Both the position numbers and the translations under genes were made by a program. DNA of 64,000 nucleotides, from contig NZ_PYAT01000001.1 in the NCBI RefSeq assembly GCF_003014655.1, forward strand, positions 372,001 to 436,000, in the 5' to 3' direction. Below, piece after piece: positions 41,594-52,449 of this stretch (positions within the stretch are counted from its first letter, which is position 1; every line of letters begins with the position of its first letter). Source of the DNA: Planomicrobium soli (GTDB lineage Bacteria > Bacillota > Bacilli > Bacillales_A > Planococcaceae). The notes below the pieces were generated by a model. It had not been told where the DNA came from, made no database searches, and saw only the letters and a list, made by a program, of their open reading frames with translations.

Positions 41594-42955
41594 TTATTTA
41601 AATAGCGAATCCAATCCCGGCATCGACATTTTCTTCTTGCCTTTTTTGCTATTTGCCATACCTGACATTTGTTTCATCATTTTCTTCATGTCTTCAAATT
41701 GCTTGAGCAAGCGGTTGACGTCCTGGATCGTAGTTCCAGAGCCTTTGGCAATACGTTTCCGGCGATTGGAGTTGATGATTTCAGGCGTTGTTTTTTCCTG
41801 CGTTGTCATCGACTGGATAATCGCTTCGACACGGCCCATTTGGCTTTCGTCTACTTTGGCGTTTTCGATGCCTTTAATTTTGTTGGCGCCCGGAAGCATC
41901 TTCAAAATCTCATCAAGCGGCCCCATTTGTTTTACTTGGTTCATCTGTTCCAAAAAGTCATCAAATGTAAACGAAGAAGTCCGGAATTTTTCTTCCAGTT
42001 CTTTCGCTTTCGCTTCGTCGACATTCGTCTGCGCTTTTTCGATCAGCGACAGCATATCGCCCATTCCCAGGATACGGGAAGCCATACGTTCCGGATAGAA
42101 CGCTTCGAGTGCATCCATTTTTTCGCCCATTCCGACAAATTTAATCGGCTTGTCAGTAACAGAACGAATCGACAGCGCAGCTCCCCCTCGTGTATCGCCA
42201 TCAAGTTTTGTCAAGACGACGCCCGTAATGCCGATTGCTTCGTTGAAGTTTTGCGCAACATTGACAGCATCCTGCCCGGTCATGGCATCGACAACAAGGA
42301 AAATTTCATCCGGCTCTTTTAACGCACGGATGTCTTTTAGCTCCTGCATCAAGTTTTCATCTACATGAAGCCGTCCCGCTGTATCGATGATCACCGTGTC
42401 CAAATGCTCCGCTTTTGCATACTCAATCGCCTGGCGGGAAATTTCAACAGGTGATAGATCCGTCCCTTTCGAGAAAACCGGCAGCGACAATTGCTTGCCG
42501 ATGGTTTCCAATTGCTGGACAGCAGCTGGACGGTATACATCGGCTGCAACGAGAAGCGGCTTGCGGTTGTGTTTTTTCCGAAGCATGCCGGCCAGTTTCC
42601 CGGAAGTTGTCGTTTTACCGGCACCCTGCAACCCGACCATCATGATAACAGTTGGCTGCTTGGTGGCGAACTCAATCTTGCTTTGTTCTCCGCCCATTAA
42701 GTTGGTCAGTTCATCTTTAACAATCTTTACGACCTGCTGGCCAGGCGTCAAACTTTCCATGACGTCTTGGCCGACTGCCCGCTCACTTACTTTTTTCACA
42801 AATTCTTTTACTACTTTTAAGTTGACGTCCGCTTCAATCAACGCAAAACGGACTTCGCGCATCATTTCTTTGACGTCTGCTTCGGACACTTTCCCTTTTC
42901 CTTTGATCCGTTGGATGGTGCCTTGCAGGCGTTCGGCTAATCCTTCAAATGCCAC
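41594..42955 (-). CDS. ffh: Signal recognition particle protein
   Basis: 453 residues. NG domain with GLQGAGKTTTSGKLA (about 107-121), DTAGR, TKLDGDTRGG; then the Met-rich M domain (MTTQEKTTPEIINSNRRKRIAKGSGT, MKKMMKQMSGM). Binds signal sequences and 4.5S/6S RNA. Confidence 0.97.
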   Translation of the reverse strand: MAFEGLAERLQGTIQRIKGKGKVSEADVKEMMREVRFALIEADVNLKVVKEFVKKVSERAVGQDVMESLTPGQQVVKIVKDELTNLMGGEQSKIEFATKQPTVIMMVGLQGAGKTTTSGKLAGMLRKKHNRKPLLVAADVYRPAAVQQLETIGKQLSLPVFSKGTDLSPVEISRQAIEYAKAEHLDTVIIDTAGRLHVDENLMQELKDIRALKEPDEIFLVVDAMTGQDAVNVAQNFNEAIGITGVVLTKLDGDTRGGAALSIRSVTDKPIKFVGMGEKMDALEAFYPERMASRILGMGDMLSLIEKAQTNVDEAKAKELEEKFRTSSFTFDDFLEQMNQVKQMGPLDEILKMLPGANKIKGIENAKVDESQMGRVEAIIQSMTTQEKTTPEIINSNRRKRIAKGSGTTIQDVNRLLKQFEDMKKMMKQMSGMANSKKGKKKMSMPGLDSLFK

Positions 42956-42967
42956 ACTTTCCGCCTC

Positions 42968-43294
42968 CTAATCCCATTCTTTTAATTGGTCTAGAAACTT
43001 CATGACCCGTTCTTCAGTAAATGGTTGACTTTCAAACGAGGAAACCAGTTGCTGCCGTTTTTGAAACTTCTCGAACAACTGAAGTTTTTCTTCATACTCC
43101 TCAAGCATCGCTTCTGTCCGGCGGATGTTGTCATATACCGCTTGGCGCGTAATATTGTATTCATCTGCAATTTCGCCCAGCGAATGGTCGTCCAAATAAT
43201 AAAGCATCATATAACTGCGCTGTTTAGGCGTCAGCAATTCCTGATAGAAGTCGAATAAATAGTTCATCCGTGTTGTTTTTTCCAATCCCATCAA
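42968..43294 (-). CDS. ylxM: SRP operon HTH protein YlxM
   Basis: 108 residues ([54 protein letters not shown]), the UPF0122 family. Lies between ftsY and ffh as usual. Confidence 0.93.
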   Translation of the reverse strand: MMGLEKTTRMNYLFDFYQELLTPKQRSYMMLYYLDDHSLGEIADEYNITRQAVYDNIRRTEAMLEEYEEKLQLFEKFQKRQQLVSSFESQPFTEERVMKFLDQLKEWD

Positions 43295-43358
43295 AGCTGC
43301 TCACCTCGCTCAATCTATTGACAACCATACAAAAAATAGAGAAAAGCGTCAAGTAATT

Positions 43359-44375
43359 TTACTTGTCTGCTTCTGCATTCTCCAATTCTTCTTCTTTATC
43401 AAGTCCCTCAGCAAACAATCCGTATACATACTTTTGCGCGTCGAACGGTTGAAGGTCGTCCATCTGTTCGCCGAGACCGACAAATTTCACCGGAATTTTT
43501 AATTTGTTGCGGATAGCGAGTACTATTCCGCCTTTTGCCGTGCCGTCCAATTTCGTCAAGACGATGCCTGTGACATTAGTCACTTCTTTGAACGTCTGGG
43601 CTTGGATAAGCGCATTTTGGCCGGTTGTTGCATCAAGCGCCAACAGCACTTCGTGCGGCGCTCCAGGAATTTCACGCGAAATTACGCGATGGACTTTTTC
43701 AAGCTCGTTCATCAAGTTAACCTTGTTTTGCAGGCGTCCTGCAGTATCACAGATCAAGACATCAACACCGCGCGATTTAGCAGCACGCACCGCATCGTAC
43801 ATGACAGCAGCAGGATCAGATCCTTCGCTTTGTTTAATAACATCGACCCCGACTCGCTTACCCCAGATATCGAGTTGCTCAATCGCTCCGGCACGGAACG
43901 TATCTCCAGCTGCCAGCAATACCGTTTTCCCCTCGTTTTTCAAACGGTGCGCCAGCTTGGCAATAGATGTTGTTTTGCCGACTCCATTAACGCCGACAAA
44001 TAAAATGACCGTCAAGTCATCGGCAAACTTCAACTCATTGATTTCTGCATCGCCTGCTTCGTAGATTTCGACCAACTTCTCCGAAATGACAGATTGCACA
44101 TTCGATGTATCTTTGACGTTTTTGCGCTGCACTTCAAAACGCAATTGGTCCATCAGTTCCATGACCGTTTCAAAGCCGACATCCGCCTGAAGAAGAACTT
44201 CTTCGAGCTCTTCGAAAAAGTCTTCGTCCACTTTGCGGTATCTTGCAACTAAATCGTTTATTTTTGATGTAAAGCCAGTGCGGGTTTTTGTTAACCCTTC
44301 TTTGTATTTCTCAGTCGACTGTTCCGCTTCTTGATTGCCTGAGAATTTATCTTTTAGTTTTTTAAAGAAACTCAT
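43359..44375 (-). CDS. ftsY: SRP receptor FtsY
   Basis: 338 residues. G1 GVNGVGKTTSIAKLA, DTAGRLQNK, TKLDGTAKGG; short acidic N-terminal A domain. 15 bases after smc. Confidence 0.96.
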   Translation of the reverse strand: MSFFKKLKDKFSGNQEAEQSTEKYKEGLTKTRTGFTSKINDLVARYRKVDEDFFEELEEVLLQADVGFETVMELMDQLRFEVQRKNVKDTSNVQSVISEKLVEIYEAGDAEINELKFADDLTVILFVGVNGVGKTTSIAKLAHRLKNEGKTVLLAAGDTFRAGAIEQLDIWGKRVGVDVIKQSEGSDPAAVMYDAVRAAKSRGVDVLICDTAGRLQNKVNLMNELEKVHRVISREIPGAPHEVLLALDATTGQNALIQAQTFKEVTNVTGIVLTKLDGTAKGGIVLAIRNKLKIPVKFVGLGEQMDDLQPFDAQKYVYGLFAEGLDKEEELENAEADK

Positions 44376-44390
44376 ATGCCCACTCCTCTT

Positions 44391-47300
44391 TTACATTTCT
44401 TCTTGCAGCTTAACAGAGACCAGCTTGGATATGCCAGATTCCTGCATAGTGATGCCGTAAAGGACATCTGCGCCTTCCATTGTCCCTTTGCGGTGTGTAA
44501 TGACGATAAACTGCGTGTCTTCGCTGAATTTCTTCAAATACTGGCTATAGCGCACCACATTTGATTCATCAAGAGCCGCTTCTACTTCATCGAGAACACA
44601 GAATGGCACCGGGCGGATGTTCAAGATGGAGAACAGCAAAGCGATAGCTGTCAGTGCCCGTTCACCGCCAGACAACAAACTTAAGTTCTGCAATTTTTTC
44701 CCTGGAGGCTGCGCAACGATTTCAACTCCGGTCGTCAGAAGATCTCCTGGATTGGTCAAGAGCAGATCCGCAGATCCTCCTCCAAACAATTCTTTGAATA
44801 CCCGTTGAAACTGGATCCGGATAGCATGGAAGGTCGAATCGAACCGGCTTGTCATTTCTTCATCCATTTCTTCGATAACCGTACGGAGCGTATCTTTCGC
44901 TTCGTTCAGGTCATTCCGCTGCTCCGTCAAGAAACTGTGGCGTTCAGCTACATGGTCGTATTCTTCTATCGCCCCGATATTGACCGGACCGAGTTCTTCG
45001 ATCGATTGTTTCAATAATTTCACTTTTTTCCGCACAACAACTTCTTCATCCGATAGTTCAACCTGTTTCGCTTCTTCCAATGTCAACTGATAGTCATTTT
45101 CTAACTGGTCAATAAAACTTTGCATCTGAACATCGAGACGTGTTGATTGGACTTCACAAATGCGGATGGCTTCCACAAATCCTTTATACAGACGTTGCGT
45201 TTCTTTGAGCTCTTCCTCAAGCACGTTCAGTTCCTCTTGCTTTTCAGCTCGCAGCTGCTTCGTGTCTTGGATTTTCTGCTGCTCTTGCTGTTTCTTAGCC
45301 ATCCAGTTCGAAATTTCCACCAGAATCTCTTCGTCTGAATATACTTTCGAAGCTTCTTCTGACTGGATCCAGTCCAGTTCTTTTTGGCTTTCCAGCAATT
45401 TTTGATCGCTTTTCCGCTTCCGGCCGGCGAGTTCGGCTTCGCTTTCTACAAGTTGCGCCACTCGCTCTTTCATAACTGCCAAAGCTGACTTCTGATCCAT
45501 CAATTTTGCAAGGAGAGTTTCACGAACAGATTCATTCTTTTGTTTGAAATCGGTCAATTCATCTATTTGTTCGGATATTGCCGATAAAGCTGCCCCGATT
45601 TCTTCCAGTCTTCCAGCTGCCGTTTTCTTCCGGTTTGCTACATTCGTCAAATCCAATTCTTTGTTTTTTTGTTCAGCCATGAAAACTTGGTATCGCTCTT
45701 TTGTTGTTTTCAGTACTGCTTCAATTTCACGCAGGATAATAGCTCGTTCGGATTCCAAGTCACGGTATTTCTCGCCTTCTGAACGTAAATTATTTAGTTG
45801 ATGTTCAATTTCAAGTACTTCCGCTTGTTCTTTTTTCACCGTTTTTTCAGCATGGCTGATCGTTTCAGCCAGTTTCTCAGCTTGTATGACCAGCTGTTCC
45901 AATTCGGCTTTTCGCGTAAAGAAAGAGGCTTGGGTTTTATTGGAGCCTCCGGTCATAGAGCCGCCCGCATTGACGACGTCCCCTTCAAGCGTCACGACTC
46001 GATAGCGATTCATCGTCATTTTCCCAATAGCAGTTGCGCCTTTAAGATCTTTGGCGATGATGACGTTGCCAAGCAAATTTTCAAAAATCATTTGGTAAGC
46101 AGTATCATACACAACTAACTCATAAGCCATATTCACGAATGACGGGTGTTGCTGAATAGAATCAAGCGTCTGTTCAGGAAGCTTTCTGGATTTCATGACA
46201 GTCATTGGAAGGAACGTGGATCGTCCCGCTTTCTTTTTCCGAAGGAATTCGATTGCTTCCCGAGCATGCTGTTCATTTTCCGTGATGATGTGCTGGCTTG
46301 ATGCCCCCAGGGCGGTTTCAATCGCTTGTGCGTAAGGTTGATCCACTTGCGCCATTTCGGCTACCGCACCGACGATTCCGTGAAGCTGGCCCTTTTGCCT
46401 TGCAACCAGCACTTCACGGACGCCTTGGAAAAACCCTGAAAATTCCGCTTCTAACTCTTGCAGCGTTTCAATCCTTGATGCCATTTGCTTTTGCGATTGA
46501 TAAGCTTGAAACAACATCGACTGCCTTTCTTCATAAGCGGTTTTCAATTGGTTGTATGCCGTTTCTGTCGTCCGGTATTTGCTGCGTTTTTCTTCCAACA
46601 AGCGCCGGATATCCGCTAGCTTCGCTTCTGCTGCAGTTTTCTCGATTTCCATTTCCGCCACTTCGGTGGCAAAATCCGTCTGCTGAACAGCAATACGGCT
46701 GCTCGATTCGGATAATTGCTGTTCCTGCAAATCTATGTTTTTCAACTCATTTTTCACACTTGCCTGTTCGTTCATCAAATCGATATAGACTGATTTGTGC
46801 GAATCGATTTCTTCATCAATATCCGCCGGAGTCCGGTTCAGCTGATCTTCAAGCCCCTTGATGACTGAACGGAGAGTTTGCTGTTCCATTTTCCGCTCTT
46901 CAAGCAGCGCAGCTTGTTCGGTGTATTTTTTTTGCAAAAAGTCATTTTCTTGCTTTTCTGCAGAAATCATCTCCCGCAACTGCTGGGCTTGCCGATGAGC
47001 GTTGCTTTTTTTCTCGGACATCAGCAACTTGCGGCCTTCCCATTTTTCGCTTTCGCTGCTTGCTTCAACCAAACGGTTTTGGGCATCGTCGATCTGGCTG
47101 TCGAGCCCTGTCAAATTTTTACGGATTGCACGGATCGCCTTTTCTTTGCCGTCGATTTCCGAAGCTAATTGTGCTTCTTTTTTCGTATGGTCTGCGGCAT
47201 CCGCTGTTAGTTGGCTCAGCTCTCTTTCTAGTTGCGTAATATCAAAGGCCAATAAACCGATATCCGCGCCCCTTAGCTGCTCGTTCATGTCTAAGTAATC

Positions 47301-47939
47301 CCGTGCCGCAGATGCTTGAATCTGCAATGGCTCCATCCTGCCGTCTAGTTCATGCAAGATGTCGAGAACCCGATTTAAATTATCATCTGTTTCGTTCAGT
47401 TTCACTTCCGCTTTTTTCTTGCGCTGTTTGTATTTTAAGACGCCGGCCGCTTCTTCGAAAATCGAGCGGCGGTCTTCGGCTTTGCTGTTCAGAATTTCGT
47501 CGACGCGCCCCTGGGAAATAATCGAAAAAGCTTCCTTTCCAAGTCCCGAGTCCATAAACAAATCCGTAATATCTTTTAGCCTGCAGTTTTGTTTGTTCAA
47601 TAAATAAGCGCTTTCCCCACTGCGAAAAACCCTCCTAGTTACACTGATTTCACTGTAATCAAGAGGGATCCGACCGTCTGTATTGTCCAAAATCAACGTC
47701 ACTTCCGCAAAATTGAGCGGTTTTCTGGAGTCGCTTCCTCCAAAAATAACGTCTTCCATCTTTGCCCCACGAAGAGATTTTGCCGATTGTTCTCCCAGTA
47801 CCCATCGAATAGCATCAGTGACATTGCTTTTCCCACTGCCATTTGGTCCGACTACCGCGGTCACGCCTGGAACAAAATCAATGCCGATGCGGTCGGCAAA
47901 CGATTTGAATCCCATTACTTCTAATCTTTTCAAAAACAT
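44391..47939 (-). CDS. smc: Chromosome partition protein SMC
   Basis: 1182 residues from the ATG at 47939 (MFLKRLEVMGFKSFAD), which follows GGAGGAT and is 4 bases after the rnc stop; the longer open frame overlaps rnc and is not coding. Walker A GPNGSGKSN at 31-39, two long coiled coils around the hinge (about 500-680, GGSMTGGS), then LSGGERALTAIALLFSIL and LDEVEAALDESN. Forms condensin with ScpA/ScpB. Confidence 0.97.
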   Translation of the reverse strand: MFLKRLEVMGFKSFADRIGIDFVPGVTAVVGPNGSGKSNVTDAIRWVLGEQSAKSLRGAKMEDVIFGGSDSRKPLNFAEVTLILDNTDGRIPLDYSEISVTRRVFRSGESAYLLNKQNCRLKDITDLFMDSGLGKEAFSIISQGRVDEILNSKAEDRRSIFEEAAGVLKYKQRKKKAEVKLNETDDNLNRVLDILHELDGRMEPLQIQASAARDYLDMNEQLRGADIGLLAFDITQLERELSQLTADAADHTKKEAQLASEIDGKEKAIRAIRKNLTGLDSQIDDAQNRLVEASSESEKWEGRKLLMSEKKSNAHRQAQQLREMISAEKQENDFLQKKYTEQAALLEERKMEQQTLRSVIKGLEDQLNRTPADIDEEIDSHKSVYIDLMNEQASVKNELKNIDLQEQQLSESSSRIAVQQTDFATEVAEMEIEKTAAEAKLADIRRLLEEKRSKYRTTETAYNQLKTAYEERQSMLFQAYQSQKQMASRIETLQELEAEFSGFFQGVREVLVARQKGQLHGIVGAVAEMAQVDQPYAQAIETALGASSQHIITENEQHAREAIEFLRKKKAGRSTFLPMTVMKSRKLPEQTLDSIQQHPSFVNMAYELVVYDTAYQMIFENLLGNVIIAKDLKGATAIGKMTMNRYRVVTLEGDVVNAGGSMTGGSNKTQASFFTRKAELEQLVIQAEKLAETISHAEKTVKKEQAEVLEIEHQLNNLRSEGEKYRDLESERAIILREIEAVLKTTKERYQVFMAEQKNKELDLTNVANRKKTAAGRLEEIGAALSAISEQIDELTDFKQKNESVRETLLAKLMDQKSALAVMKERVAQLVESEAELAGRKRKSDQKLLESQKELDWIQSEEASKVYSDEEILVEISNWMAKKQQEQQKIQDTKQLRAEKQEELNVLEEELKETQRLYKGFVEAIRICEVQSTRLDVQMQSFIDQLENDYQLTLEEAKQVELSDEEVVVRKKVKLLKQSIEELGPVNIGAIEEYDHVAERHSFLTEQRNDLNEAKDTLRTVIEEMDEEMTSRFDSTFHAIRIQFQRVFKELFGGGSADLLLTNPGDLLTTGVEIVAQPPGKKLQNLSLLSGGERALTAIALLFSILNIRPVPFCVLDEVEAALDESNVVRYSQYLKKFSEDTQFIVITHRKGTMEGADVLYGITMQESGISKLVSVKLQEEM

Positions 47940-47943
47940 TTCT

Positions 47944-48699
47944 TCAATCCTCCACAGCTTCCTGCAATTTGCGGATTGCCAACTGGGCAGCCTGCTGTTC
48001 CGCTTCTTTTTTCGACCGGCCATTTCCGATGCCCAGTTCTTTATCGGCAAGCGAGACGCGAGTCACAAAAATCCGGCTATGAGCCGGCCCTTTTTCGTCG
48101 ATGATTTCATACGTCAAAGCTCCATTATTTTTTTGTTGGACCAGTTCCTGCAACTGGCTCTTATAATCCATCACATGCGAAAAAGCACCGATTTCCACTT
48201 TCGGAAACAACACCACTTCTAAAAACGCTACAACCGGTTCCAAACCTTGGTCCAGATACAAAGCGCCGATAAACGACTCAAATACATCCGCAAGTAACGC
48301 CGGACGCGTTCGTCCGCCTGTTAATTCCTCGCCTTTCCCAAGCAGAATGTATTTGCCGAAATTCAGCTCATTGGCAAAAATAACAAGCGACGGCTCGCAA
48401 ACGATTGCTGCCCGAAGCTTAGTCAATTCCCCTTCGCTTCTATCTGGATACTTCATGTATAGGTAGTGGGATACTGACAGTTCCAAAACAGCATCTCCTA
48501 AAAACTCCAAGCGTTCATTGTCCGTGTAATGCCGTCTTCGATGCTCATTCACATAAGATGAATGGGTAAAAGCTTGATAAAGCAATGCAGGTTGCTTAAA
48601 GGTTATATTCAATTCTTGTTGGAGCTGTCCAAAAGCTGCTCGTTCGCTTTCTTTTAGCACTCCTGGTTTTTGATGATTCGCTTTTTTCTTCATGGCCAT
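47944..48699 (-). CDS. rnc: Ribonuclease III
   Basis: 251 residues from the ATG at 48699 (AAAGGAAGG upstream). Catalytic motif [16 protein letters not shown] and a C-terminal double-strand RNA-binding domain ([21 protein letters not shown] ... [16 protein letters not shown]). Processes rRNA and 6S/scRNA precursors. Confidence 0.95.
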   Translation of the reverse strand: MAMKKKANHQKPGVLKESERAAFGQLQQELNITFKQPALLYQAFTHSSYVNEHRRRHYTDNERLEFLGDAVLELSVSHYLYMKYPDRSEGELTKLRAAIVCEPSLVIFANELNFGKYILLGKGEELTGGRTRPALLADVFESFIGALYLDQGLEPVVAFLEVVLFPKVEIGAFSHVMDYKSQLQELVQQKNNGALTYEIIDEKGPAHSRIFVTRVSLADKELGIGNGRSKKEAEQQAAQLAIRKLQEAVED

Positions 48700-48757
48700 T
48701 TTTATCTGCCTTCCTTTGCTGTTCTTCATCTAATTTTACCTTGTTTTCCTGCATTGT

Positions 48758-48811
48758 GCAAAAAGAGAATTGACGCACAACCGCTCGTATGAGGAGCGTT
48801 TGTGCGTCAAT
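48758..48811 (-). terminator. acpP terminator
   Basis: Very strong hairpin, ATTGACGCACAA / TTGTGCGTCAAT extended by CGCTC/GAGCG, then TCTCTTTTT on the - strand. Separates the lipid operon from rnc-smc-ftsY. Confidence 0.85.
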
Positions 48812-48834
48812 CGGATAGAATAGATTCAATTGTA

Positions 48835-49068
48835 TTATTGCTTGCTTTCGATATACTTAACCGCGTCGCCTACTGTAGACATGTTTTCAGCGTCTTCGTC
48901 GGAAATTTCCATATCGAACTCATCTTCAAGTTCCATAACCAATTCAACTACGTCTAATGAGTCTGCACCAAGGTCGCCTGTGAATGAAGCTTCAAGCTTT
49001 ACTTCGCTTTCTTCAACTCCAAGACGATCTACGATTACTTTTGTTACTCGCTCTAGTACTGTTGCCAA
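48835..49068 (-). CDS. acpP: Acyl carrier protein
   Basis: 77 residues from a TTG at 49068, well spaced from GGGGAGGTGA; the GTG at 49077 falls inside that binding site. Phosphopantetheine Ser in GADSLD. Carries growing acyl chains for FabD/FabG and PlsX. Confidence 0.95.
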   Translation of the reverse strand: MATVLERVTKVIVDRLGVEESEVKLEASFTGDLGADSLDVVELVMELEDEFDMEISDEDAENMSTVGDAVKYIESKQ

Positions 49069-49108
49069 TGTCGTCACCTCCCCTCAAATCAGTATACAGA
49101 ATTTCTCG

Positions 49109-49855
49109 TCACATGACCATGCCGCCGTCGAGGTGAAGCGTTTGGCCTGTCATATAGGAAGAATCATCAGATGCCAGGAAGAGAGCCGCTTTCGCCACTT
49201 CTTCCGGTTTGCCGAAACGGCCAAGCGGAATTTGAGTAAGCATTGCTTTTTGAATATCTTCGCTCAACTTGTCAGTCATATCCGTTGTGATAAACCCTGG
49301 TGCAACTGCGTTTGCTGTAATGTTGCGGCTCGCCAGTTCGCGTGCAGTCGTTTTCGTTAAGCCGATAACTCCCGCTTTTGCTGCTACGTAATTTGCTTGT
49401 CCTGCATTGCCCATTACGCCCACAATCGAAGCAATGTTAATAATGCGGCCTGCACGTTGTTTCATCATTTGGCGGGTTACCGCTTTTGTGCAAATGAATA
49501 CACCTTTTAAATTAGTGTTGATAACATCATCCCACTCATCGTCTTTCATACGCATCATCAAATTATCACGGGTAATTCCTGCATTGTTGACCAAAATATC
49601 GATTGAACCAAAAGCGTTCATCGTCTCGTCGACCATAGCTTTCACTGCTTCTGAATCCGAAACGTTCGCTTTTACCGCAATCGCTTCTCCGCCGTTTGCT
49701 TGAATATCAGCAACAACTGCTTCCGCTTTTTCTTGGCTGCCGCTATAATTGACAACCACTTTTGCTCCTGCATCTGAAAACCTGCGTGCGATTTCAGCGC
49801 CGATTCCGCGTGAACCTCCTGTTATAATGGCTGTTTTCCCAGTCAAGTTGGTCAT
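49109..49855 (-). CDS. fabG: 3-oxoacyl-ACP reductase
   Basis: 248 residues, Rossmann fold with [12 protein letters not shown], catalytic Ser and Y-x-x-x-K in YVAAK. Start overlaps the fabD stop (ATGA). Confidence 0.96.
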   Translation of the reverse strand: MTNLTGKTAIITGGSRGIGAEIARRFSDAGAKVVVNYSGSQEKAEAVVADIQANGGEAIAVKANVSDSEAVKAMVDETMNAFGSIDILVNNAGITRDNLMMRMKDDEWDDVINTNLKGVFICTKAVTRQMMKQRAGRIINIASIVGVMGNAGQANYVAAKAGVIGLTKTTARELASRNITANAVAPGFITTDMTDKLSEDIQKAMLTQIPLGRFGKPEEVAKAALFLASDDSSYMTGQTLHLDGGMVM

Positions 49856-50787
49856 TTTTTTAGCTCCTCTACCGCTTTTTCAAAAGATTCCAGATCGAAT
49901 ACCGGCAAAGTAGTGACTGAGCGATCGATTTTTTTAACCAAACCACTCAAAACTTTTCCTGGCCCGATTTCAACAAATACCGTAACCCCAAGCTCAATCA
50001 TTTCTTTTACTGATTGTTCCCAAAGTACCGGAGAATAGAGCTGGCGAATAAGCAGATCTTGCAGCTGTACCGAATTCGTTTCAGTCTTTGCCGTTACATT
50101 CGTTACAACAGGAATCGCCGCATCTTCAAGAAAAGCCTCGCTCAGCACTTTCGATAAATCCTTTGAAGCCGGACGCATTAATTCCGAATGGAAAGGCCCG
50201 CTGACATCGAGCGGAATCGCGCGTTTTGCTCCACGTTCTTTAGCCAGGCGACAAGCTTCTTCTACTCCCGCTTTTGTTCCGGAAATGACGATCTGCCCAG
50301 GGCAGTTTAAATTGGCGAGCTGCACAACACCCGTTGAATCCGTCACTTCGTTTGTCACTCTTTCCAGATCTCTGCTATCCATGCCAAGAATTGCTGCCAT
50401 GGAGCCTTCCCCTGCTGGGACTGCACTATTCATAAACAAGCCACGTTTGTGCACAATGCTGACCGCCGATTCAAATGGCAATACGCCAGAGGCAACAAGC
50501 GCGCTGTATTCACCAAGACTGTGCCCAGCCGTATAATCCGGAACAATTCCCATTCGGTTCAATCGTTCAGTGATCATGGCGCTGACAGTTAGAAGAGCCG
50601 GCTGAGCGTGATATGTAAGAGTTAACTTTTCCTGGGGACCTTGCAACATCAAGTCAGATAACTTAAAGCTAAGCGCTTGGTCCGCTCCTTCGAAATACTG
50701 GCGGCTCTTTTCGTCTTGAAGAAATGTTTCTCCCATTCCTACAGACTGAGAACCTTGCCCGGGATAGATAAAGGCGATTTTAGTCAT
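49852..50787 (-). CDS. fabD: Malonyl-CoA:ACP transacylase
   Basis: 311 residues; [12 protein letters not shown], nucleophile Ser in [10 protein letters not shown], catalytic His in GPFHSELM. Overlaps plsX by 8 bases. Confidence 0.96.
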   Translation of the reverse strand: MTKIAFIYPGQGSQSVGMGETFLQDEKSRQYFEGADQALSFKLSDLMLQGPQEKLTLTYHAQPALLTVSAMITERLNRMGIVPDYTAGHSLGEYSALVASGVLPFESAVSIVHKRGLFMNSAVPAGEGSMAAILGMDSRDLERVTNEVTDSTGVVQLANLNCPGQIVISGTKAGVEEACRLAKERGAKRAIPLDVSGPFHSELMRPASKDLSKVLSEAFLEDAAIPVVTNVTAKTETNSVQLQDLLIRQLYSPVLWEQSVKEMIELGVTVFVEIGPGKVLSGLVKKIDRSVTTLPVFDLESFEKAVEELKK

Positions 50788-51775
50788 TTTGTTGCTCCTT
50801 TTCCAAAGTGCTGTATATTGTTCCGGTCACATCATTTTCAATCATGGTGCGCGTTTGGCGGATGGCGTTAAACATGGCGTTTGCATTCGATGAACCGTGG
50901 GCTTTAATGACAGGCGCCTTTAAACCGAACAATCCGGCTCCCCCATATTCGCTGTAATCCAGCATGCCTTTTAGCCCTCGCAAGTCATCTTTAACAAGAT
51001 ACGCAGCAACTTTCGTTTTTGCCGAAGTCATAAAGACATCTTTGATCATGGCAAAAACGTTCATTGCCGTTCCCTCAATGGTTTTTAAAACCATATTTCC
51101 GGTAAAGCCATCAGTTACGACAACATCAGCTGCGCCATTCAACAAATCGCGCGACTCGACATTGCCGATAAAATTGATCGGTGCTTGTTTTAATAAAGGA
51201 AAAGCGGCCTTCGTCAAGTCATTTCCTTTTTTCTCTTCAGTTCCGATGTTCAACAAACCGACAGTCGGGTTCTGGATGCCGCGGACTTTTTCCGCATAAA
51301 TGCTGCCCATGACGGCATATTGCACAAGATGCTCAGGACGCGCTTCTGCATTTGCTCCCATATCGAGCATGACAAATCCTTTGCCATCAATTGTCGGCAG
51401 GGTCGGAGCAAGTGCTGGCCGGTCGACTCCTTCAATGCGGCCAACTACAAAAAGCCCTGCTGCCATTAAAGCGCCAGTATTTCCCGCGGATACACAAGCA
51501 TCTGCCCGGCCTTCTTTCACCGCCTGCGCCATTTGCACCATTGAGGCATTTTTCTTGCGCCGCACAGCCCGTACCGGATCATCTTCCGCTTCGATAATTT
51601 CCTCGCAATGAATTACACTTAACCGGTCTTGCGCCCGCAAGTACGGCTGCATTTTTTCTTCATGGCCATACAGTTGGATTTCCAAATCTGTAAATTCTGT
51701 TAGCGCCTTATATACGCCTTCAATTATTTCTTTTGGTGCATTGTCGCCGCCCATTGCATCTACTGCTATTTTCAC
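50780..51775 (-). CDS. plsX: Phosphate acyltransferase PlsX
   Basis: 331 residues ([51 protein letters not shown] block). Makes acyl-phosphate for phospholipid synthesis. Overlaps fapR. Confidence 0.96.
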   Translation of the reverse strand: MKIAVDAMGGDNAPKEIIEGVYKALTEFTDLEIQLYGHEEKMQPYLRAQDRLSVIHCEEIIEAEDDPVRAVRRKKNASMVQMAQAVKEGRADACVSAGNTGALMAAGLFVVGRIEGVDRPALAPTLPTIDGKGFVMLDMGANAEARPEHLVQYAVMGSIYAEKVRGIQNPTVGLLNIGTEEKKGNDLTKAAFPLLKQAPINFIGNVESRDLLNGAADVVVTDGFTGNMVLKTIEGTAMNVFAMIKDVFMTSAKTKVAAYLVKDDLRGLKGMLDYSEYGGAGLFGLKAPVIKAHGSSNANAMFNAIRQTRTMIENDVTGTIYSTLEKEQQND

Positions 51776-52356
51776 TGTCCTTCACCTTCGCTTTGTTCCG
51801 TCATTCGGTACATTTCAAATGTGCCGATAAAAACCGTAGCTTGCTCTACCGAAGACACCACTTTCACATACGCCCGGTTTTTTTCCGGGTTGCGTTCCAC
51901 AACTTGTGCTTTTGCCACAATCCGCTGTCCGGCTGTTACCGGCCGCAGGAATTGCAGTTCCGACTTTACAGTAAGCGCCAATTCATCGTTCATGACCGCT
52001 ACAGCAAGCGAGTTTGCTTGTGCAAACAAATGGTGCCCCCTAGCAATTTTATTGCGCTGGAAAACATGTTCCGGTTTTACATCGAAGATCGAAATTGCCC
52101 GTTCATCCAACTCAATATCAATAATCTCGCCGAACACTTCGTCAATCGGCAAAGATTTCACTTCATCTTCGTATGTTCTTACAGCTACGTGCTTGATGCG
52201 CTCTCGCAACTCTGGAATTGCCAACTCCATCCGGTCCAGTCGAATCGTTTGGACGCTGACATCAAATTCAGCAGATAATTCTTCGTCGGTCACAAATGGA
52301 TTTGTCCGAATTGAATTTTTAAGCGCTTGCTGCCGTTCTTTTTTCGGTCTTCTCAC
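51772..52356 (-). CDS. fapR: FapR, malonyl-CoA-responsive repressor of lipid synthesis
   Basis: 194 residues from the GTG at 52356 ([54 protein letters not shown]). The upstream GTG at 52380 lies inside the operator and is rejected. N-terminal DeoR-like helix-turn-helix, C-terminal hot-dog domain that binds malonyl-CoA. First gene of the operon it controls. Confidence 0.95.
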   Translation of the reverse strand: MRRPKKERQQALKNSIRTNPFVTDEELSAEFDVSVQTIRLDRMELAIPELRERIKHVAVRTYEDEVKSLPIDEVFGEIIDIELDERAISIFDVKPEHVFQRNKIARGHHLFAQANSLAVAVMNDELALTVKSELQFLRPVTAGQRIVAKAQVVERNPEKNRAYVKVVSSVEQATVFIGTFEMYRMTEQSEGEGQ

Positions 52357-52371
52357 TATGTCACCGCCCGC

Positions 52372-52392
52372 TATTAGCACTTGGTACTAATA
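52372..52392. promoter_or_regulatory. FapR operator
   Basis: TATTAGTAC-CAA-GTGCTAATA, a 21-bp inverted repeat with a single mismatch, directly downstream of the -10 box of the fapR promoter. It matches the known FapR box style (TTAGTACC...CTAA). Implies autoregulation of fapR-plsX-fabD-fabG-acpP. Confidence 0.8.
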
Positions 52393-52396
52393 CGAG

Positions 52397-52425
52397 TATA
52401 TAAATAACAAAAAAAGAATGCAAGG
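52397..52425 (-). promoter_or_regulatory. fapR promoter
   Basis: TTGCAT, 17 bases, TATACT on the - strand. The -35 box lies in the 3' arm of the recG terminator, and the FapR box covers the start point. Confidence 0.7.
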
Positions 52426-52449
52426 ATTATTCGCAATCCCTGCATTCTT
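52408..52449 (-). terminator. recG terminator
   Basis: AAGAATGCAGGGAT / ATCCTTGCATTCTT hairpin and seven T on the - strand, at the recG stop (52448). Shares bases with the fapR promoter. Confidence 0.85.

Noticed and set aside
47940-48050. Longer N-terminus for SMC
   Set aside because: It overlaps rnc; the ATG at 47939 has a good binding site and matches the family start.
36500-48700. Long + strand open frames opposite ffh, ftsY, smc, trmD and others
   Set aside because: They are antisense shadows of well-recognised genes, with no binding sites or family motifs.
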